DNA of 64,000 bases from Streptomyces pactum (GTDB lineage: Bacteria; Actinomycetota; Actinomycetes; Streptomycetales; Streptomycetaceae). Under the pieces are notes generated by a model. It worked only from the letters and a program-made list of their open reading frames with translations. It made no database searches and was not told where the DNA came from. Positions within the stretch are counted from its first letter, which is position 1; each line of letters opens with the position of its first letter. Both the position numbers and the translations under genes were made by a program. The stretch spans positions 2,916,501 through 2,980,500 of the forward strand of contig NZ_CP019724.1 in NCBI RefSeq assembly GCF_002005225.1, in the 5' to 3' direction. Positions 11,801 to 23,900 of this stretch are shown in pieces.

Positions 11801-14800
11801 CACCACAGCGGGGCCCGCACACCGAGGTCGCGCAGGGCCTCGTGGAGGGTGAGCTGCGCCGCCACGGCCGCGGCTCCGCCCTGCGCGGGCAGGGCGAGGA
11901 CGCCGCTGACCGGGCCGTCGTCCGGCAGTGCGACGCGCAGCCGCTCGCCGATGCCGGCGGGGTCCTCGTGGTCGTGCGTCACCAGCAGCGTGCGCGGGCC
12001 GAACGCCTCGGCCACGCGCCGGCCGTCCTCATCGTCCCAAGCGACGACGAGCCAGGTGCCCTCAGGCCTCGCCCCGGCGTCCAGTCCGGTGGCCGGCACC
12101 CAGCCGACGGGGTGGAGCAGCTCGTCGGCGGGCTCGTCCGGCGCGCGGGAGACGGCCGCTGCCGGGGTGGCGGGCAGCCAGTACCGCTGCCGCTGGAAGG
12201 CGTAGGTGGGCAGCGCGGTGCGTCGGCCGCCGCGTGCCGCCAGCATGGCGGTCCAGTCCACGTCGACGCCGCGCACGTGGAGTTCGGCCAGCGCGGTGAG
12301 CACCGCCGCCGGTTCGTCCAGGTCGCGCTGGAGCGTGGGCACGAGTGCCGTGCCCCGCGCGTCGTCGCCCAGGCAGTCGCGGGCCATGGCGGTCAGGACC
12401 CCGTCCGGGCCGAGTTCGAGGCAGGCGGTGACTCCGTGGTCGGCGAGCCGGCCGACGCCCTCCGCGAAGCGGACCGTGTCGCGGACCTGGCGCACCCAGT
12501 AGGCGGGGGAGGTCAGCTCGTCCGCCCCGGTCCGGTCTCCCGTGAGGTTGGAGACGACCGGCAGCTCGGGCTGCCGGAAGGTCACACCGGAGATCTCCCG
12601 TTCGAACTCCGCGAGCATCGGCTCCATCAGCGCGGAGTGGAAGGCGTGGCTCACCCGCAGGCGCTTGGTGCGCAGCCCCGCGCCGGCCAGTCGCCCGGCG
12701 GCGGCCTCCACCGTCGCCACGGGCCCGGACAGCACCGTGGCGGCGGGTCCGTTGACCGCGGCCACGTCCACCCCGGCCAGGTCACCCAGCACGTCGGCGA
12801 TCCGCTCCTCGCCCGCGGCCACCGACAGCATCGCCCCGCCCTCCGGCAGGTCCTGCATCAGCCTGGCCCGCGCCGCGACCACGCGACAGGCGTCCGCCAG
12901 CGACCAGACACCCGCCGCGTGCGCCGCGGCCAGTTCGCCGACGGAGTGCCCCAACAGCACTCCCGGGCGCACGCCCCACTCCTCCAGCAGGCGGAACAGC
13001 GCCACTTCGAGAGCGAACACGGCGGTCTGGCCGTACAGGGTCTGTTCGATCAGCGCGGCCTCGGCCGTGTCCGGCTCGGCGAAGAGCACGGACTTCAACG
13101 GGCGTGGCAGCCGTCCGTCCAGTTCCGCGCAGACAGCGTCGAACGCCGCCGCGAACGCCGGGAACGCGGAGTGCAGGGCTCGGCCCATGCCGATCCGCTG
13201 CGCCCCCTGTCCGGTGAACAGGAACGCGAGTGTTCCGCTCGGCACGGTGCGGCCGCGCACGGTCCGCGGGGTCTTTCCGCCCTCGGCCAAGGTCTCGAGC
13301 GCGGTCAGCAGTTCGTCCCGGTCGGCGCCGAACACCACGGCACGGTGGTCGAGACGGGCCCGGGAAGCCGCCAGCGACAGGGCACCGTCGAGTGTGCTCA
13401 GGGCGCCGGGGGCGCCGGCGAACCGGTGCAGGCGGCGGGCCTGGGCTCGCAGGGTCTCGGCGTCGGCCGCGGCCAGCAGCCAGGGGACCGGTACGCCGGC
13501 CGACGGGTCGGGAGCCGGGGCGCCGGCCCGGGCGGGCTCCCCGGCGGCTTCGGCGGGCAGTTCGAGCACGACGTGCGCGTTGGTCCCGCTGATGCCGAAC
13601 GACGACACCGCCGCCCGCCGCGGCCGTCCCGTCCGCGGCCACTCCCGTTCCTCGGTCAGCAGCCGTACGGCGCCCGCCGACCAGTCGACCTGGGGGGTCG
13701 GTTCGTCCACGTGCAGGGTGCGCGGGAGCAGTCCGTGCCGCATGGCCTGCACCATCTTGATGACGCCGGCCATACCGGCGGCGGCCTGCGTGTGCCCGAT
13801 GTTGGACTTGACCGAGCCCAGCCACAGGGGTTCGTCACCGGCCCGGTCCTGGCCGTAGGTGGCCAGCAGTGCCTGGGCCTCGATCGGGTCGCCCAGCGCG
13901 GTGCCGGTGCCGTGGGCCTCCACGGCGTCGATCTGGCCGACGCCGAGCCGGGCGTCGTCGAGCGCCTTGCGGATGACGCGGCGCTGGGCGGGTCCGTTGG
14001 GGGCCGACAGGCCGTTGGAGGCTCCGTCCTGGTTGACCGCGGTGCCGCGCACGGTGGCCAGGACGGGCAGGCCCTGCTCCCGGGCGGTGGACAGCGGCTG
14101 GAGCAGCAGCATGCCGATGCCCTCGCCCCACCCGGTGCCGTCCGCGGTGGCGGCGAAGGCCTTGCAGCGGCCGTCGCCGGCCATGCCGCCCTGCTCGGCC
14201 ATCTCCGCGAAGAGCGTGGGCTCCGCCATCACGGCGGCGCCGCCGACGAGGGCGAACGAGCACTCCCCCGCGCGCAGGGAGCGCATCGCGAGGTGCATCG
14301 CGACCAGCGACGAGGAGCAGGCCGTGTCGATGGTGATCGCGGGGCCCCGCAGGCCGAACGTGTAGGCGATCCGGCCGGAGGCGACACTGCTGGTGGTGCC
14401 CGTGAGGACGAGTCCCCGGACCTCGTCGAGCCGTTCGTCGTCGCGGGGTCCGTACTTCTGGTCGGCCATGCCGATGAACACGCCGCCGTCGTCGCCCCGT
14501 ACGGAGGTCGGGTCGATCCCGGCCCGCTCGAGGGTCTCCCAGGCCGTCTCCAGCAGCAGCCGCTGCTGCGGGTCCATGGCCAGCGCCTCGCGGGGCGAGA
14601 TCCCGAACAGGCCGGCGTCGAAGTCGCCCGCGTCGTGGAGGAACCCGCCGGCCCGCCGGAAGTTCCCGCCCAGCCGGTCGGCGGGCCAGCCGCGGTCGGT
14701 GGGAAACGCCGAGACGGCGTCACCGCCCGTGTGCACGAGCTCCCACAGGTCCTCCGGGGTGGCGATGCCTCCGGGGAACCGGCAGCCCATCGCCACGACG

Positions 14801-14910
14801 GCGATCGGTTCGGTGCCGCCCGACTCCAGCTCATGGACCCGCTGCCGGGTCCGCTTGAGGTCCGCGGTGACCCGCTTGAGGTAGTCGACGAGCTTGTCGT
14901 CACTGACCAC
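475..14910 (-). CDS. Type I modular PKS, three extension modules (modules 4-6)
   Basis: A 4811-residue multienzyme that extends a polyketide by three units in the cytoplasm. Domain order: docking helix; KS-AT-KR(inactive)-ACP; KS-AT-KR-ACP; KS-AT-DH(inactive)-KR-ACP; C-terminal docking helices. The frame can be opened by a TTG at 14919, but GGAG abuts that codon directly. The GTG at 14910, 9 nt behind the same GGAG, is a better start. It follows the previous PKS stop by 22 nt, which suggests one transcript. KS cysteines are C198, C1635 and C3181; ACP serines are S1410, S2949 and S4689. AT signatures are malonyl (HAFH 755-758), methylmalonyl (YASH 2192-2195) and malonyl (HAFH 3745-3748). The C-terminus ([14 protein letters not shown]) matches the docking style expected to meet the next protein. 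By domain order it would be the counterpart of OlmA2 of oligomycin synthesis (inference). Confidence 0.97.
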   Translation of the reverse strand: MVSDDKLVDYLKRVTADLKRTRQRVHELESGGTEPIAVVAMGCRFPGGIATPEDLWELVHTGGDAVSAFPTDRGWPADRLGGNFRRAGGFLHDAGDFDAGLFGISPREALAMDPQQRLLLETAWETLERAGIDPTSVRGDDGGVFIGMADQKYGPRDDERLDEVRGLVLTGTTSSVASGRIAYTFGLRGPAITIDTACSSSLVAMHLAMRSLRAGECSFALVGGAAVMAEPTLFAEMAEQGGMAGDGRCKAFAATADGTGWGEGIGMLLLQPLSTAREQGLPVLATVRGTAVNQDGASNGLSAPNGPAQRRVIRKALDDARLGVGQIDAVEAHGTGTALGDPIEAQALLATYGQDRAGDEPLWLGSVKSNIGHTQAAAGMAGVIKMVQAMRHGLLPRTLHVDEPTPQVDWSAGAVRLLTEEREWPRTGRPRRAAVSSFGISGTNAHVVLELPAEAAGEPARAGAPAPDPSAGVPVPWLLAAADAETLRAQARRLHRFAGAPGALSTLDGALSLAASRARLDHRAVVFGADRDELLTALETLAEGGKTPRTVRGRTVPSGTLAFLFTGQGAQRIGMGRALHSAFPAFAAAFDAVCAELDGRLPRPLKSVLFAEPDTAEAALIEQTLYGQTAVFALEVALFRLLEEWGVRPGVLLGHSVGELAAAHAAGVWSLADACRVVAARARLMQDLPEGGAMLSVAAGEERIADVLGDLAGVDVAAVNGPAATVLSGPVATVEAAAGRLAGAGLRTKRLRVSHAFHSALMEPMLAEFEREISGVTFRQPELPVVSNLTGDRTGADELTSPAYWVRQVRDTVRFAEGVGRLADHGVTACLELGPDGVLTAMARDCLGDDARGTALVPTLQRDLDEPAAVLTALAELHVRGVDVDWTAMLAARGGRRTALPTYAFQRQRYWLPATPAAAVSRAPDEPADELLHPVGWVPATGLDAGARPEGTWLVVAWDDEDGRRVAEAFGPRTLLVTHDHEDPAGIGERLRVALPDDGPVSGVLALPAQGGAAAVAAQLTLHEALRDLGVRAPLWCATRAAVPVGGEDAPGAAQAPLWGLGRALDTGGGTVDLPRRLDARSLRLLAAVLADPAAADELAVRTAGVFTRRLHAARSAPRAPHQWRSGGTVLVTGDVAAATADLLRMLSGDGERPVVLARRPGTEAPSAAADVPCTSVEWDTAGPAPGTPSPVTAVVHLDNIQPSAPQDTAPSTVAAAVADRLRTVDRLTELFGEQDLDAFVLLSSVAGIWGGTDDIAHCVVHAALESAAERRTAAGLRGTCVGWGPWAGAGDGAAVPGLVPMPPERALAALRRVLDDDTAVCAIADVDWPVFHPVLTSRRPRPVVSALPEVRALLRPAPAAVLPRAGTEAADLEHTLRDLVLTEAAAVLGHASRDTVDPLRPFRDAGFESLTAVRFRDRIAAETGLSLSATLVFDHPTPEAVVAHLLAELTGEAPGEAEQVRVGAHHDDPVVIVGMACRYPGGVQAPEGLWDLVHSGRDGVGDFPADRGWDLPALRRAAPQLALRAGFLSDAAAFDAAFFGVSPREALAMDPQQRLLLEASWQAVEDAGIDPASLRGSRTGVFAGVAGSDYAAALAGSPEAEGYLMTGTATSVVSGRIAYTLGLHGPALTVDTACSSSLVALHTAIGALEKGECDLALAGGVAVISTPAAFVDFGKQDGLAADGRCKAFAAGADGTNWAEGVGVLLVERLSDARRNGHRVLAVVRGSAVNSDGASNGLAAPNGGAQQRVIRQALADAGLAASDVDALEAHGTGTALGDPIEAQAVLATYGRDRPAEQPLWLGSLKSNIGHSAAAAGVGGIIKMVQAMRHGILPPTLHVDEPTPEVDWSSGAVELLTEAREWPGTGRPRRAAVSSFGVSGTNAHVILEQGPDAALPHDLPATREDGAPGTVRPGSRAVPWLLSGRAPQALRDQAARLAAHVADRDLTAEATGHALFASRSAFEYRAVVLDDGTGDFLAGLDALAAGEPCASVVSGAPRPTGRGPVFVFPGQGSQWAGMAGELLDTSTVFATRWAECERALAPYVDVPLTEALRDGTALDRVDVVQPLLFAVMVSLAEVWRSYGVRPAAVVGHSQGEIAAACVAGALSLDDAARVVALRARALGALAGAGGMVSVALPPEEAEAWLPRWDGRISVAAVNGPASVVVSGEPADLDALMEYARARDVRVRRIEVDYASHSAQVARIEDEVLRLLEPVRPRASEIPFFSTVTAQWQDTTVLDAAYWYRNLREPVLFAPAVGALVDQGHTVFVEVSPHPVLTSGLLEAAEHEDADLTVTGTLRRGEGGLARMHTSLAELWVRGTPVDWSPAFGPAPSRPVPLPTYAFQRSRYWPEPRPAAADPVYDTFWRAVDEADLPVLTRTLGVTDDQPLREVLPALSAWRRGRTEQAVIDGWRYRVTWKRLPDAATAELPGTWLLVTPEGAAGDPAVTAVLNAVREAAGSTVTVAVGGGDEPTALAATLREALADAGAAGTDVAGVATLTGVDVSPHPESPVVPLGTALTVTLLQALHTAGIEAPLWCLTRGAVAAGEDDDRPGSPLQSALWALGRIAAVESPGTWGGLVDLPDTLDETAVGRLLAVLAGRDDEDQVALRASGAYGRRLERARPTATPGSGWHPRGTVLVTGGTGALGGRVARWLAREGAEHIVLTSRRGPRAPGADDLVAELTGLGARATVLACDLSVPAEANALVDRIRSDGDRIGAVIHTAGAGGLGPLLDASLADMELAMAGKVAGIDNLERALDDEQPDVVVYFSSISASWGAGEHGVYAAANAVLDARAEARHAAGAHTVSVAWAPWGGGGMIDDPAVADMLNRMGVPLVDPDLAISGLATILAEGEESLLLVDVDWGRFIPQFTLRRPSRLFDELPEARADEAGTGPAPADALSPLGRRLSGLSGAKRATALRDLVREHVAAVLGHGDPAAVDAGRALKDLGFDSLTAVELRDRLSTVAGMRLPATLVFDHPTIAELADFLARGLEPEAAQPAAAPATVVRVDQDEPIAVVSMACRYPGDVASAEDLWQAVRDERDMITPFPVDRGWPLHRIVNGDPDTPGTSYVDHGGFLHDAGDFDPGFFGISPREAQAMDPQHRLLLETSWEVLERAGIPPRSLRGSRTGVYVGLTDQTYGTRLRGSADGMEGFLVSAASSVASGRISYSLGLQGPALTVDTACSSSLVALHTAAQALRGGECDLAIAGGATVMPDPTSFVAFSRQRGLAANGRCKPFAGAADGFSLGEGAGVLLLERLSDARRLGHPVLALVRGSAVNQDGASNGITAPNGPSQERVIRQALTNAALPPSAVDVVEAHGTGTTLGDPIEAQALLATYGQDRPAGRPLWLGSVKSNIGHTQAAAGMAGVIKMVQAMRHGLMPRTLHVDEPSPHVDWSTGAVELLVEARRWPRGDEPRRAGVSAFGISGTNAHVVLEEAAEPHHDDTGTDGSAGAPDTGAPDTGAPDTAAPARCVPLVLSARTQGALRDQASRLTALLDRGEHEVTDLAYSLATTRGVLDRAAVLVAADRDELGRSLADLAASGAAEERAGGGLAFLFTGQGAQRTGMGRGLYEAYPEFAAAFDAVCAELDRHLPRPLRTVLWAGPGTDEATLIDQTLYTQTGLFAVEVALFRLLEHWGVRPDALLGHSVGELAAAHVAGVWSAADAARVVAARARLMQELPEGGAMLSVAAAEDEVAAVLGDTFAEVAVAAVNGPASLVLSGTGEAVTAAGARLAEAGLRTKRLTVSHAFHSPLMEPMLAAYERELAQVSFAEPTLPVVSDLTGEVAGAELCDPAYWVRQVREAVRFADGVRTLLDEGATTFLELGPDGVLTAMAQESAGERAVGIAAQRRDRDQVRTLLTALGRLHVRTERVDWTAFFHGTGARRVELPTYAFQHRRYWLDAPTGGDEALEGAGLTGTGHPLLKASVTLPGTGGSLFSGTLPAPADGRPLSDGDVLDLMLWAGGSLGCHRIAELEVTGPVPHAPLAPLHLVVAAPDEDGNRDCTLHVGPADGPVAEGAWTRIARGVLGGDAPRPGPGPDTATGTAAWPPTDAEPVGADLVWRRGEDELFAELALTERDAADADRFGLHPELLTEVLELIAELAGRPVRLTGVTRYAAGATELRVHLTRSAPDAVTVLLTDADASPVLSVEHVQVGTGGPAAARPDTHTAPDALYRPVWTPVDDLAPAPEERWAVVGSAADGLAKALAAEGAEAAAHPDPASLGDAAGRGDGPGLVVLPVETEPGTPVESARRTVHRTLALVGELLADTRLTGARLVLVTRTAVSTGDGTAVDPAQAAVRGLLLSAQAEHPDRFVLADLGDREEDADPLAAAVGTALAADEPQFAIRDGRLLVPRLARVTEPPQDPAAEAPEHGTVLVTGATGGIGTEVVRHLAAEHGVRRLLLLSRKGPDDPRAAELGRELAACGAEATFRACDIADRAALEAALAGVPAEHPVTAVVHIAGVVDDGVLTTLTPERIDTVMRPKAEAAHHLHELTAGLGLSHFVLFSSGVGVFGGAGQANYAAANAFLDALAHGRRAAGLPATSLAWGLWETDSGMSARLSDVDRRRMAQAGVLALTPRQGLALFDRAWASGAAALVPMGLDTRVLRKKAADGTLPAPFRSLVRAPLRRAAAGTGRASGQSFAQRLAEQSESGRRQLLLELIQRQVATVLDYVADAPLDARRSFRELGFDSLTAVELRNGLVAETGVQLSAALVFDYPTATALAEHLESKLLGSVAGAPQSVHTQLDHLEAALAAPPPDTADREQIAARLRALATAWSTPPDDGAAAGDVTSKLDSATDEELFDFINAELGED
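4521..4565. repeat. Three tandem 15-bp units in the module 6 KS-AT linker
   Basis: Three perfect 15-bp units (TGTCCGGTGCCCCGG on the plus strand) encode a GAPDT repeat in the flexible linker between the KS and the AT-flanking region of module 6. The reading frame is kept, so this is a length-variable linker rather than damage. Confidence 0.85.
5886..10510 (-). other. PKS module 5: KS-AT(methylmalonyl)-KR-ACP
   Basis: The KS Cys is at residue 1635. The AT has GHSQGE (Ser2092) and YASH (2192-2195), the methylmalonyl-CoA signature. The KR keeps [14 protein letters not shown] and Tyr2781. It lacks the LDD motif and has Trp and His in [11 protein letters not shown], the published A2-type pattern, which predicts an L-configured hydroxyl with an epimerised methyl. 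The ACP serine is S2949. Stereochemical type is inferred from motif rules only. Confidence 0.85.
10510..14910 (-). other. PKS module 4: KS-AT(malonyl)-KR(inactive)-ACP
   Basis: The KS Cys is at residue 198. The AT is malonyl type (GHSVGE, Ser656; HAFH 755-758). The KR fold remains but is heavily eroded. The NADPH motif reads [12 protein letters not shown] (near 1127) instead of GGTGALG, the catalytic Tyr position is His1258, and the Asn four residues later is His1262. The beta-carbonyl should therefore stay a ketone. The ACP carries GFESL with serine S1410. Boundaries are approximate. Confidence 0.87.
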
Positions 14911-14932
14911 TGCGATCAACTCCGTACGTGTA

Positions 14933-17900
14933 CTAGGCGAGATCGCCGAATTCGCTGTCGATGAACGCGAGGACTTCCGCCGCCGAGGCGGTTTCGAGCG
15001 AGGCGTCCTGCGGACCGGCGTCGTCGGCCGCCGCGTCCGTCTCCAGGTGCCTGAGGATGCGCCGCAGCCGCGCGGCGACCTCTTCGTGGTGTTCCGGGTC
15101 GCCGGGGGCCAGTGCCTCCACCCCGGCCTCCAGACGGTCGAGTTCGCCCATGATCCGGCGGACCGGGTCCTGCTCCGGCGGCGCGGCGAGGTCCAGCAGG
15201 TGCGTGGCGAGTGCGGCCGGTGTCGGGTGGTCGAAGACGAGGGTGGCGGGGACGGCGAGGGAGGTCGCCGTCCGCAGGCGGTTGCGCAGCTCGACGGCGG
15301 TGAGCGAGTCGAACCCGAGCGCCTTGAACGCCTGGTCGGGGTCGATCTCGTCGGCCGAGCCGTGGCCCAGTACGGCAGCGGTGTGCCGGCGCACCACGTC
15401 CAGGACGTGCCGCTGCCGTTCCGCGGCGGACAGTGCCGCCAGCCGTTCGGCCAGCGGCGCGGCCCCGGACGGTTCCGGGCCGGTCGTCGCGGCCTGGGCG
15501 GCGGACTGCCGGACTCGGACGAGGTCGCGCAGGAGGGCGGGCAGCGGCTCGTGCGCGTACCGGGCCCGCAGTCCGGCCAGGTCCAGGCGTGCCGGGGTGA
15601 GCGCGGGAAGGCCGGTGAACCGCGCGGTGTCGAAGAGCGCGAGTCCGTGCGCGGAGCTGAGCGGTGTGACGCCGGACCGGCTCATCCGCCGCCGGTCGCG
15701 GTCCTGGAGCCGCCCGGTCATGCCGCTGGCCTGGTCCCACAGTCCCCAGGCGAGGCTGGTGGCGGGCAGTCCCCGGGCGTGCCGGTGTTCGGCGAGCGCG
15801 TCGAGGAAGGCGTTGGCCGCGGCGTAGTTGCCCTGTCCGGCGGCACCCAGGGTGGCCGAGGCGGACGAGAACAGGACGAACATCCGGGGCTCGAGGTGCG
15901 CGGTGAGGCGGTGCAGGAGCCACGCTCCGCGCGTCTTCGGGTGGAGTACGGCCGACAGCCGCCCGTGGTCCAGGGCGGTCACGACCCCGTCGTCGGTGAC
16001 GCCGGCGGCGTGCACGACGCCCGCCAGGCGCCGCTCGGCGGTGATCTCGTCCAGCACCCGCCGCAGCGCGCCCTCGTCGCCGGCGTCACAGGCCGCCACC
16101 TCGATCCGCGCACCGAGTGCGGCCACGTCGTCGCGCAAGCGCCGCACCTCGGCGGTGTCGGCGCCGCGACGGCCGGCCAGGGTGACGTGGCGCAACCGGT
16201 GCTCGGTCACGAGGTGCCGGGCGAGCAGGGTGCCCAGGGTGCCGGTGCCACCCGTGATCAGTACGGTCTCGTCGGCTTCGAACGAGACGGCGGGGACGGT
16301 GAGCACGGCCTTGCCCGTGAGCGTCGCCCGGCTGAGGGCGCGGAAGGCGTCCGGCGCGTCCCGGACGTCCCAGACGGTCACCGGCAGCGGGGTGAGGTCA
16401 CCGGACGCGAAGAGTTCCCCGAGGTGGGCCAGGATGTCCGCGACGCGGTCCGGGCCGGCCTCGCCCAGGTCGAACGACCGGTAGCGGACGCCGGGGTGTT
16501 CCGCCGCGACCCGTTCGGGATCGCGCGGGTCGGTCTTGCCCATCTCGATGAACCGGCCGCCGCTCGGCATGGCCCGCAGCGAGGCGTCGACGAACTCGCC
16601 CGCGAGCGCGTTCAGCACCACGTCCACGCCCGCTCCCCCGGTCGCCGCCAGCACCGAGTCGGCGAAGGCCGTCGTCCGCGAGGAGGCGATGTGCGCGCGG
16701 TCCAGCCCGGCGTCGAGCAGCGTCCCCCACTTCGGTTCGCTGGCGGTGCCGTACACCTCGGCCCCCAGGTGCCGGGCCAGTTGGACGGCGGCCATGCCGA
16801 CCCCGCCGGCGGCGGCGTGTACGAGCACCGACTCCCCGGCGCCGAGTCCCGCCAGGTCGACCAGGCCGTAGTAGGCGGTCAGGAAGGCCACCGGGGTGGC
16901 GGCGGCCGTCTCGTGGGACCAGCCCTCCGGTGTCCGGGTCAGGTGCCGCCGGTCGGCGACGGCGGTGGGTGCGAAGGCCTTGGCCACCATGCCCATCACC
17001 CGGTCGCCGGGGGCCAGGCCGGTGACGCCGGGCCCGGTCTCCAGGACGACACCGGCGCACTCGGTGCCCAGGTCCGCGTGGCCGGGGTACATGTCCAGCG
17101 CGATCATGACGTCCCGGAAGTTCATTCCGGCGGCGCGTACGGCGATCCGCACCATGCCCTCGCCGAGGGGCTCCTCGGCCGGCGGGCACGGGAGGAGCGC
17201 CAGGTTGTCCAGGCTGCCGCGGCCGGTACTGTCCAGCCGCCACGTGCCGGGCGCCGGCGGCACGGCCAGGGCCCGGCCGGAGTCCGGGCGGGTGAGCCTG
17301 CGCGCGTAGGGCCGGCCCGCCCGCACGGCCACCTCCGGCTCCGCCAGCCGTACGGCCAGGGCGAGGTGCTCCGGGTCGGGTGCGGTGCCGTCGAAGTCGG
17401 CCAGCGTGACGCGGCCGGGGTGCTCGCTCTGGGCCGAGCGGACCAGGCCGAGCACCGTGGACTGGGCGAGCCCGACGACGTCCGCCGGTGCGGCGGCGGC
17501 CTCGCCGTCGGCTCCGGTGGTCACCGCCCGCCGGGTGCCGATCACCAGGTGGCAGTCCGTCAGCCGGTCGTCGTCCAGCCACCGCTGGAGCAGGTCGAGC
17601 GCCCACTCGGCACAGCGCCGGGCCCCCTCGGCGGGGTCGTCGCCGCACGCCGCGTCCTGCGGGCAGCGGGCGAGAACCGTGCCCGGTTGCTCCTTGCCGT
17701 CGGCGAGTGCCCCGGCGAAGGCGTCGAGGTCGGGGTGGTGCCGCCAGGCGCCGTCCAGCGGGTCGCCGTCCAGCGGGTCGCCGAGCAGCACGCAGTCGGC
17801 GGCGGGCCGGGCCGGGCCGCGGGCGCCGTCCAGCGGCACCCAGCGGGTGGTGAACAGCGCGTCGTCGGACGCCGGGGCGGCGCCGAGCAGCTTCGCGGGC

Positions 17901-20900
17901 GAGAGCGGGCGCAGGACGAGCGAGCCGACGGAGACCACCGGGCGGCCCGTGGCGTCCGCGGCGTGCAGGGTGACGGTGCCGTCCTCGGCCCGGACCAGCC
18001 GGACCCGCAGCAGGGTGGCGCCGACCGCGTGCACTCGTACCTCGCCCCAGGAGAACGGCAGCCGGGCCGAGCCGGGTTCGTCCGTGGCCCGAGCGGCCGG
18101 GCCCAGTGCGTGCAGGGCCGCGTCGAGCAGGGCCGGATGGACACCGAAGCCACCGGTGTCGTCCGCGGACACGCTCACCTCGGCGAAGACCTCGTCGTCG
18201 CGTCGCCATGCGGCCCGCAGCCCCTGGAAGACGGGCCCGTAGGCGAAGCCCGCCTCGGCGAGGCGTGTGTAGAACCCGTCCAGGGGGATGGGCTCGCAGC
18301 CCGCCACCGGCCAGGTCGCGAGGTCCGTGGGCGGCGCGGCGGCAGGGTTGTCGGCCTGGCCCAGCAGTCCCTCGGCGTGGCGGGTCCAGCCCGACCCGTC
18401 CGGTGCGTCGTCGGCGCGGTCGGGCTGTGAGTACACGGCGACCGGGCGGCATCCGGTGGCGTCGGGCGCGCCGAGGACCAGTCGCAGCCGAACCGCCGCG
18501 TCCTCGGCGAGCGCCAGCGGCGTGGCGAGGGTCAGTTCGCGCAGCGTGCCGCAACCGACCCGGTCGCCCGCCCAGCAGACGAGGTCCACGAAGGCCGTGC
18601 CGGGGACGAGCACGGTGCCCAGCACCGTGTGGTCGCCCAGCCAGGGGTGTGTCGCCAGGGAGATCCTGCCGGTGCACAGCACGTCCTCGCCGGCGGGCGA
18701 GGGGAGCCAGGCGGTCAGCAGCGGGTGCCCGGCCTCGGCCAGCCCGGCCGCGGCGAGGTCCTTGGGGGTACTGCCCGGCCGCGGCCAGAAGCGCCGGCGT
18801 TGGAAGGCGTAGGTGGGCAGGTCCACCGTGCGGGCTCCGGTGCCGGCGAGCAAGGCGGTCCAGTCGACGGGGGTGCCTGCGGCGTGGACGGTCGCCAGCG
18901 CGTGCAGGACTGCGGCGTCCTCGGCGCGTCCGGCGTGGAGCACGGGGACGCAGACCGCGCCGCTGCCGGTGTGGTCCAGGATCTCCTCGACCATCGCGGT
19001 CAGCGCCCCGCCGGGGCCCAGTTCGAGCAGCTTGTCCACGTCGCGGCCCAGCACCGTGGCCACCCCGTCGGCGAAGCGGACCGCCTCGCGGACCTGCCGC
19101 ACCCAGTATTCGGGCGTGGTCAGTTCCGCGCCCGCCGTCCCGCCGGTGAGGTTGGAGATCACCGGGATCGCGGCGGAACGGAACTCCACGCCCCTGAGCA
19201 CCTCGGCGAACTCGGCCAGCATCGGCTCCATCCGCGCCGAGTGGAACGCGTGGGACACCGACAGCCGCTTGGTCCGCCGGCCCGCACCGGCCAGCGACTC
19301 CGCCAGCTCCAGCACCGGACCCTCATCACCCGACAGCACCAGCGACCGCGGCCCGTTCACCGCCGCCACCGAAACCCCCGCCGGCAACACCCCCAACTCG
19401 TCCTCGGCCACCTCCACCGCCACCATCGCCCCACCGGAAGGCAACCCCTGCATCAACCGGCCCCGCGCCACCACCACCCGGCACGCGTCCGCCAACGACC
19501 ACACCCCGGCCACATGAGCCGCCGCCAGCTCACCGACGGAATGCCCCACCAGCACATCCGCCCGCACACCCCACGAGGCGACCAGCTCGAACAGCGCCAC
19601 CTCCAACGCGAACAACGCCGGCTGCGCCCACTCGGTCCGCGCCAGCACCGCCTCGTCACCGCCGAACACGACCTCCTTCAACGGCCGCTCCAGCATCAGG
19701 TCCAGATGCCCGCACACCCGGTCGAAAGCCCCGGCGAAGACCGGGTACGCCTCGTACAGCTCCCGCCCCATACCGGCCCGCTGGGCACCCTGACCGGTGA
19801 ACAGCAACGCCGTCCCACCCTCACCGGCCACACCCCGCACCACACCCGAGGCACTCTCCCCCTCGGCCAGCGCCTCCAGCCCGGCCAGGAACCCACCCGG
19901 CTCCCGCCCGGTCAGCACCGCCCGATGCTCCAGAACCGCACGCGAAACCGCCAGCGACCAGCCCACGTCCACCGGGCGCCGCGTGTTCTCCCGCAGGTGT
20001 TCCGCGAGTCGCCGTGCCTGCGCGCGCAGCCCTTCGGCCGAGTGTGCGGAGACCACCCACGGGATCACGCCCGGGGCCCGGTCCGGGGCGCCGTCCGGGG
20101 CCGCGGCGGAAGCCGTTCCCACCTGCTGTGCCGGCTGCGTCGGCTCCTCGACGATCACGTGTGCGTTGGTGCCGCTGATCCCGAACGCCGACACACCCGC
20201 CCGGCGGGGCCGTCCCGTCTCCGGCCACCGCCTGGCCTCGGTCAGCAGCTCCACCGCACCCGCCGACCAGTCCACCTCCCGCGACGGCGCATCCACGTGC
20301 AACGTCGCCGGCATCACCCCGTGCCGCAACGCCAGCACCGACTTGATCACACCCGCCACACCCGCCGCCGCCTGCGTATGACCGATGTTCGACTTCACCG
20401 ACCCCAGCCGCAACGGCCGGTCGTCCGCGCGGTCCCGGCCGTACGTCGCCAGCAGCGCCTGCGCCTCGATCGGATCACCCAGACTCGTCCCCGTACCGTG
20501 CGCCTCCACCAGGTCCACATCGGCCGGTGACAACCCCGCCGACGCCAACGCCTGCCGGATCACCCGCTGCTGCGACGGACCGTTCGGCGCCGTCAGACCA
20601 TTCGACGCACCGTCCGAATTGACCGCCGAACCCCGCACCACCGCCAACACCGCGTGCCCCCGCCGACGCGCCTCGGACAACCGCGAGAGCACCAGGACAC
20701 CCGCACCCTCACCCCACCCCGTACCGTCCGCCCCGTCCGCGAACGCCTTGCACCGCCCGTCCGGAGCCAGACCCCCCTGCCGCGCGAAGGCGTCGAAGGC
20801 GCCCGGGGTGGCCATGACCGCCACGCCACCGGCGAGGGCCAGGTCGCACTCGCCGTTGCGCAGCGCCTGCGCCGCGAGGTGCAGTGCCACCAGCGAGGAG

Positions 20901-23900
20901 GAGCACGCCGTGTCCACCGTCAGCGCCGGTCCCTCGAGACCCAGCGCGTAGGCGATCCGGCCCGACAGCACACTGCCGACGGCGCCGGTGAGGGCGTAGT
21001 CCTGTCCCCCCTCCAGGGACGCGACCAGGGTGCCGTAGTCGTGGGAGCCGGCGCCGACGAAGACGCCGGTACGGCTGCCGCGCAGGGACTGCGCGTTCAC
21101 TCCGGCCCGCTCCAGCGCCTCCCACGACGTCTCCAGCAGCACCCGCTGCTGCGGGTCCATCGCCAGCGCCTCACGCGGCGAGATCCCGAAGAACGCCGCG
21201 TCGAAGTCGGCCGCCCCGTCCAGGAAGGCGCCGGTCGGGGAGAAGGCCGCGTCGGGGTCGATGTCCCAGCCCCGGTCGGTGGGGAAGCCCCCGATGCCGT
21301 CGGCGCCCGCCGCGAGCAGTTCCCACAGCGCCTCCGGTGTCGTCGCGCCGCCGGGAAAGCGGCAGGCCATCGCCACGATGGCGACCGGATCGTCGTCGTC
21401 CGCCCGGTTGGCGGGCGCGGTGCGGGCGGGGGCGGCGGTCTCGGCCGGTGCCGGGTCCCCGGCGAACAGCAGGGTCCGCAGCGAGTCCGCCGCCGCGCGG
21501 GGCGTGGGGTGGTCGAAGACGAGAGTGGCGGGCAGCCGGACCCCCGTGGCGGCGACGAGCCGGTTGCGCAGGTCGACCGCGGTCAGCGAGTCGAAGCCCA
21601 GCTCCTTGAACGGCTTCGACGGGGTGATGGACTCGGCGCTCCGGTGGCCGAGGGCCAGTGCCGCGGTGTTCCTGACCAGCTCGAGCAGCTCCCGGTCGCG
21701 CTCGCCGGCGGGGAGGTGTGCCAGGCGCGCGGCGAGGCCGGCCTCCTCGGTGCCCGGTTCGGCGGGGGCGGCCGGGACGGCTTCCGGGATGCCGTCGATC
21801 AGCGGGCGGGGGCGGGCCGCGGTGAACGTCTCGGCGAAGCGGGCCCAGTCCGTGTCGGTGACCGTGAGGGTGGTCTCGTCGTGGTCGAGCGCCTGCTGGA
21901 GTGCGGCCACGGCCAGGTCGGGGTCCATCGACCGCACACCGCCGCGGGCCAGTTCGCGCGCGAGGCCGGCGTCGACCATGCCGCCGCCGGCCCAGCTTCC
22001 CCAGGCCACCGACGTGCCGGCGAGCCCGCGCCGGCGCCGGTCGGCCGCGAGGGCGTCGGCGTAGGCGTTGGCCGCGGCGTATCCGCCCTGGCCCGCGCTG
22101 CCCCAGATCGCGGCGCCGGAGGAGAACAGCACGAACGCGTCCAGGTCGTGGCCGGCCAGCAGTTCGTCCAGGTTGTGGGCGCCGAGGGCCTTGGGGGCGG
22201 CGACGTCCGCCAGTTGGCCGAGCGTGGTCTCGGCGAGCGGGGCGTCGCGGCTCACGCCCGCGGTGTGGAACACGGCGTGGACCGGGAACGCCGCCGGGAC
22301 GTCGTCCAGTGCCGCGGCGAGCTGGGCGCGGTCGGCGACGTCGCAGGCGGTGACGGTCACCTCGGCGCCCAGCGCGCGCAGTTCCTCGGCGAGTTCGGCG
22401 GCTCCCTCGGCGGTCGCACCGCGCCGGCTGGTCAGCAGCAGGTGTCCGGCGCCCGCGTGGGCGAGCCAGCGGGCCACCCGGGCGCCCAGCGCTCCGGTGC
22501 CGCCCGTGACCACGACGGTGCCGTCGGGCCGGGGACGCCAGGAGCGCGGCGCGGCTCCCCGCGGCAGCGGCGCGCGGACCAGTCGGCGCACGTACGGACC
22601 GGCGGGCCGCAGGGCGTACTCCTGCTCGGTGCCGTCGGCGGCCAGCACGGCCCGCAGCAGCGTCGCGGTGGCCTCGTCGGGTGCGGCGGGCAGGTCGACG
22701 AGCCCGCCCCACGTGTCGGGGGATTCCAGACCGGCTACCCGGCCCAGGCCCCAGAGCTGGGCCTGCCGCGGCGCCGTGACCCGGTCCGTGCCGCTGGTGC
22801 CGACGGCGCCCCTGGTCAGACACCACAGGGGGGCTTCGATCCCGGTCTGCCGCAAGGCGGTCAGCAGGGCCACCGTGCCTGCGACGCCCGCCGGTACGGC
22901 CGGATACCGCGGGTGCGGGAGGTCGGCGAGTCCGAGCAGCGACACGACGCCGGTCCACGGGGTGCCCCGGGGTGTGCGCGGCCGGGCGGGGACGTCCGCC
23001 GGCGTCACGACGGTGGCGGTGCCGTCCCCGAGGGCCGTGTGCGCCCACCGGGTGACCGGGTCGTCGAGGTCGTCGGTCACCAGCAGCCAGTCGCCGTCCA
23101 GGGCGGCCGGTGCGGGCGGGGCCGCCGGTGTCCAGGTGACGCGGTAGCGCCAGGTGTCGAGGGTCGCGGAGTCCTTGCGGCGCCGACGCCAGTCGGACAG
23201 CGCGGGCACCACGTCCCGCAGCGACTCGCCGTCCTGGAGGGCGAGTTCGGCTGCCACGGCGGCCAGGTCACCGCGCTCCACGGCCTGCCACAGTTCCTCG
23301 TCCGCGCCGTCGGCGACCGGGCCGGCCGGCACCGGGGCGGGCTCGGGCCAGAACCGGGTGCGCTGGAAGGGGTACGTGGGCAGGGCGACCGGGCGGGCGG
23401 CGCCGGGGGCGCCGAGCACGGCCGTCCAGTCCACGGGGGCGCCCCGGACGAACGCCTCGGCGAGGGAGCGCGCGAACCGCTCGGGGCCGCCTTCGTCCCG
23501 GCGCAGGCTGCCCACCGCGGCGGCGGTGGCCCCGAGCGCGTCGGCGGCGTCCTGCACGGCCGGTACGAGCACGGGGTGCGGGCTCATCTCCAGGAACACG
23601 TCGTGGCCCCGGGCGAGGAGTTCCTCGGTGACCGGACCGAACAGCACGGGCCGGCGGAGGTTGCGGTACCAGTACGCGGCGTCCAGGCCGGTGGTGTCGA
23701 GCGGGGCCCCGGTGGTGGTGGAGTGGAAGGGGATCTGTGCGGGGCGGGGCACGATCCCGGCCGCCAGCTCGGTCAGTTGCCGTTCGATCCGCTCGACCTG
23801 GGCCGAGTGGGAGGCGTAGTCGACGGGGATGCGGCGGGCCCGTACGCCGTCCGCCTCGCAGGCGGCGAGCAGTTCGGCCAGCGCCTCCGGGTCACCGGCG

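Larger units (their letters stand above)
14933..21396 (-). other. PKS module 3: KS-AT(malonyl)-DH-ER-KR-ACP, fully reducing
   Basis: KS C4172. The AT is malonyl type, HAFH starting at 4723. The DH is intact: His4930 in HTVLGTVLVP and Asp5099 in LLDAALH. The ER has the nucleotide motif VHAAAGGVGMAAVQ (near 5530). The KR keeps VLITGGTGTLG (near 5717), the DD motif and Tyr5865. ACP S6038. Expected outcome: full reduction of the beta-carbon to methylene and no branch. Confidence 0.9.

Noticed and set aside
1318..14964. Plus-strand open frame of about 4500 codons opposite the second PKS gene
   Set aside because: It mirrors the minus-strand PKS frame. Its translation is low-complexity Gly/Arg/Gln and has no domain signatures; GC-rich third positions remove stops on the opposite strand.
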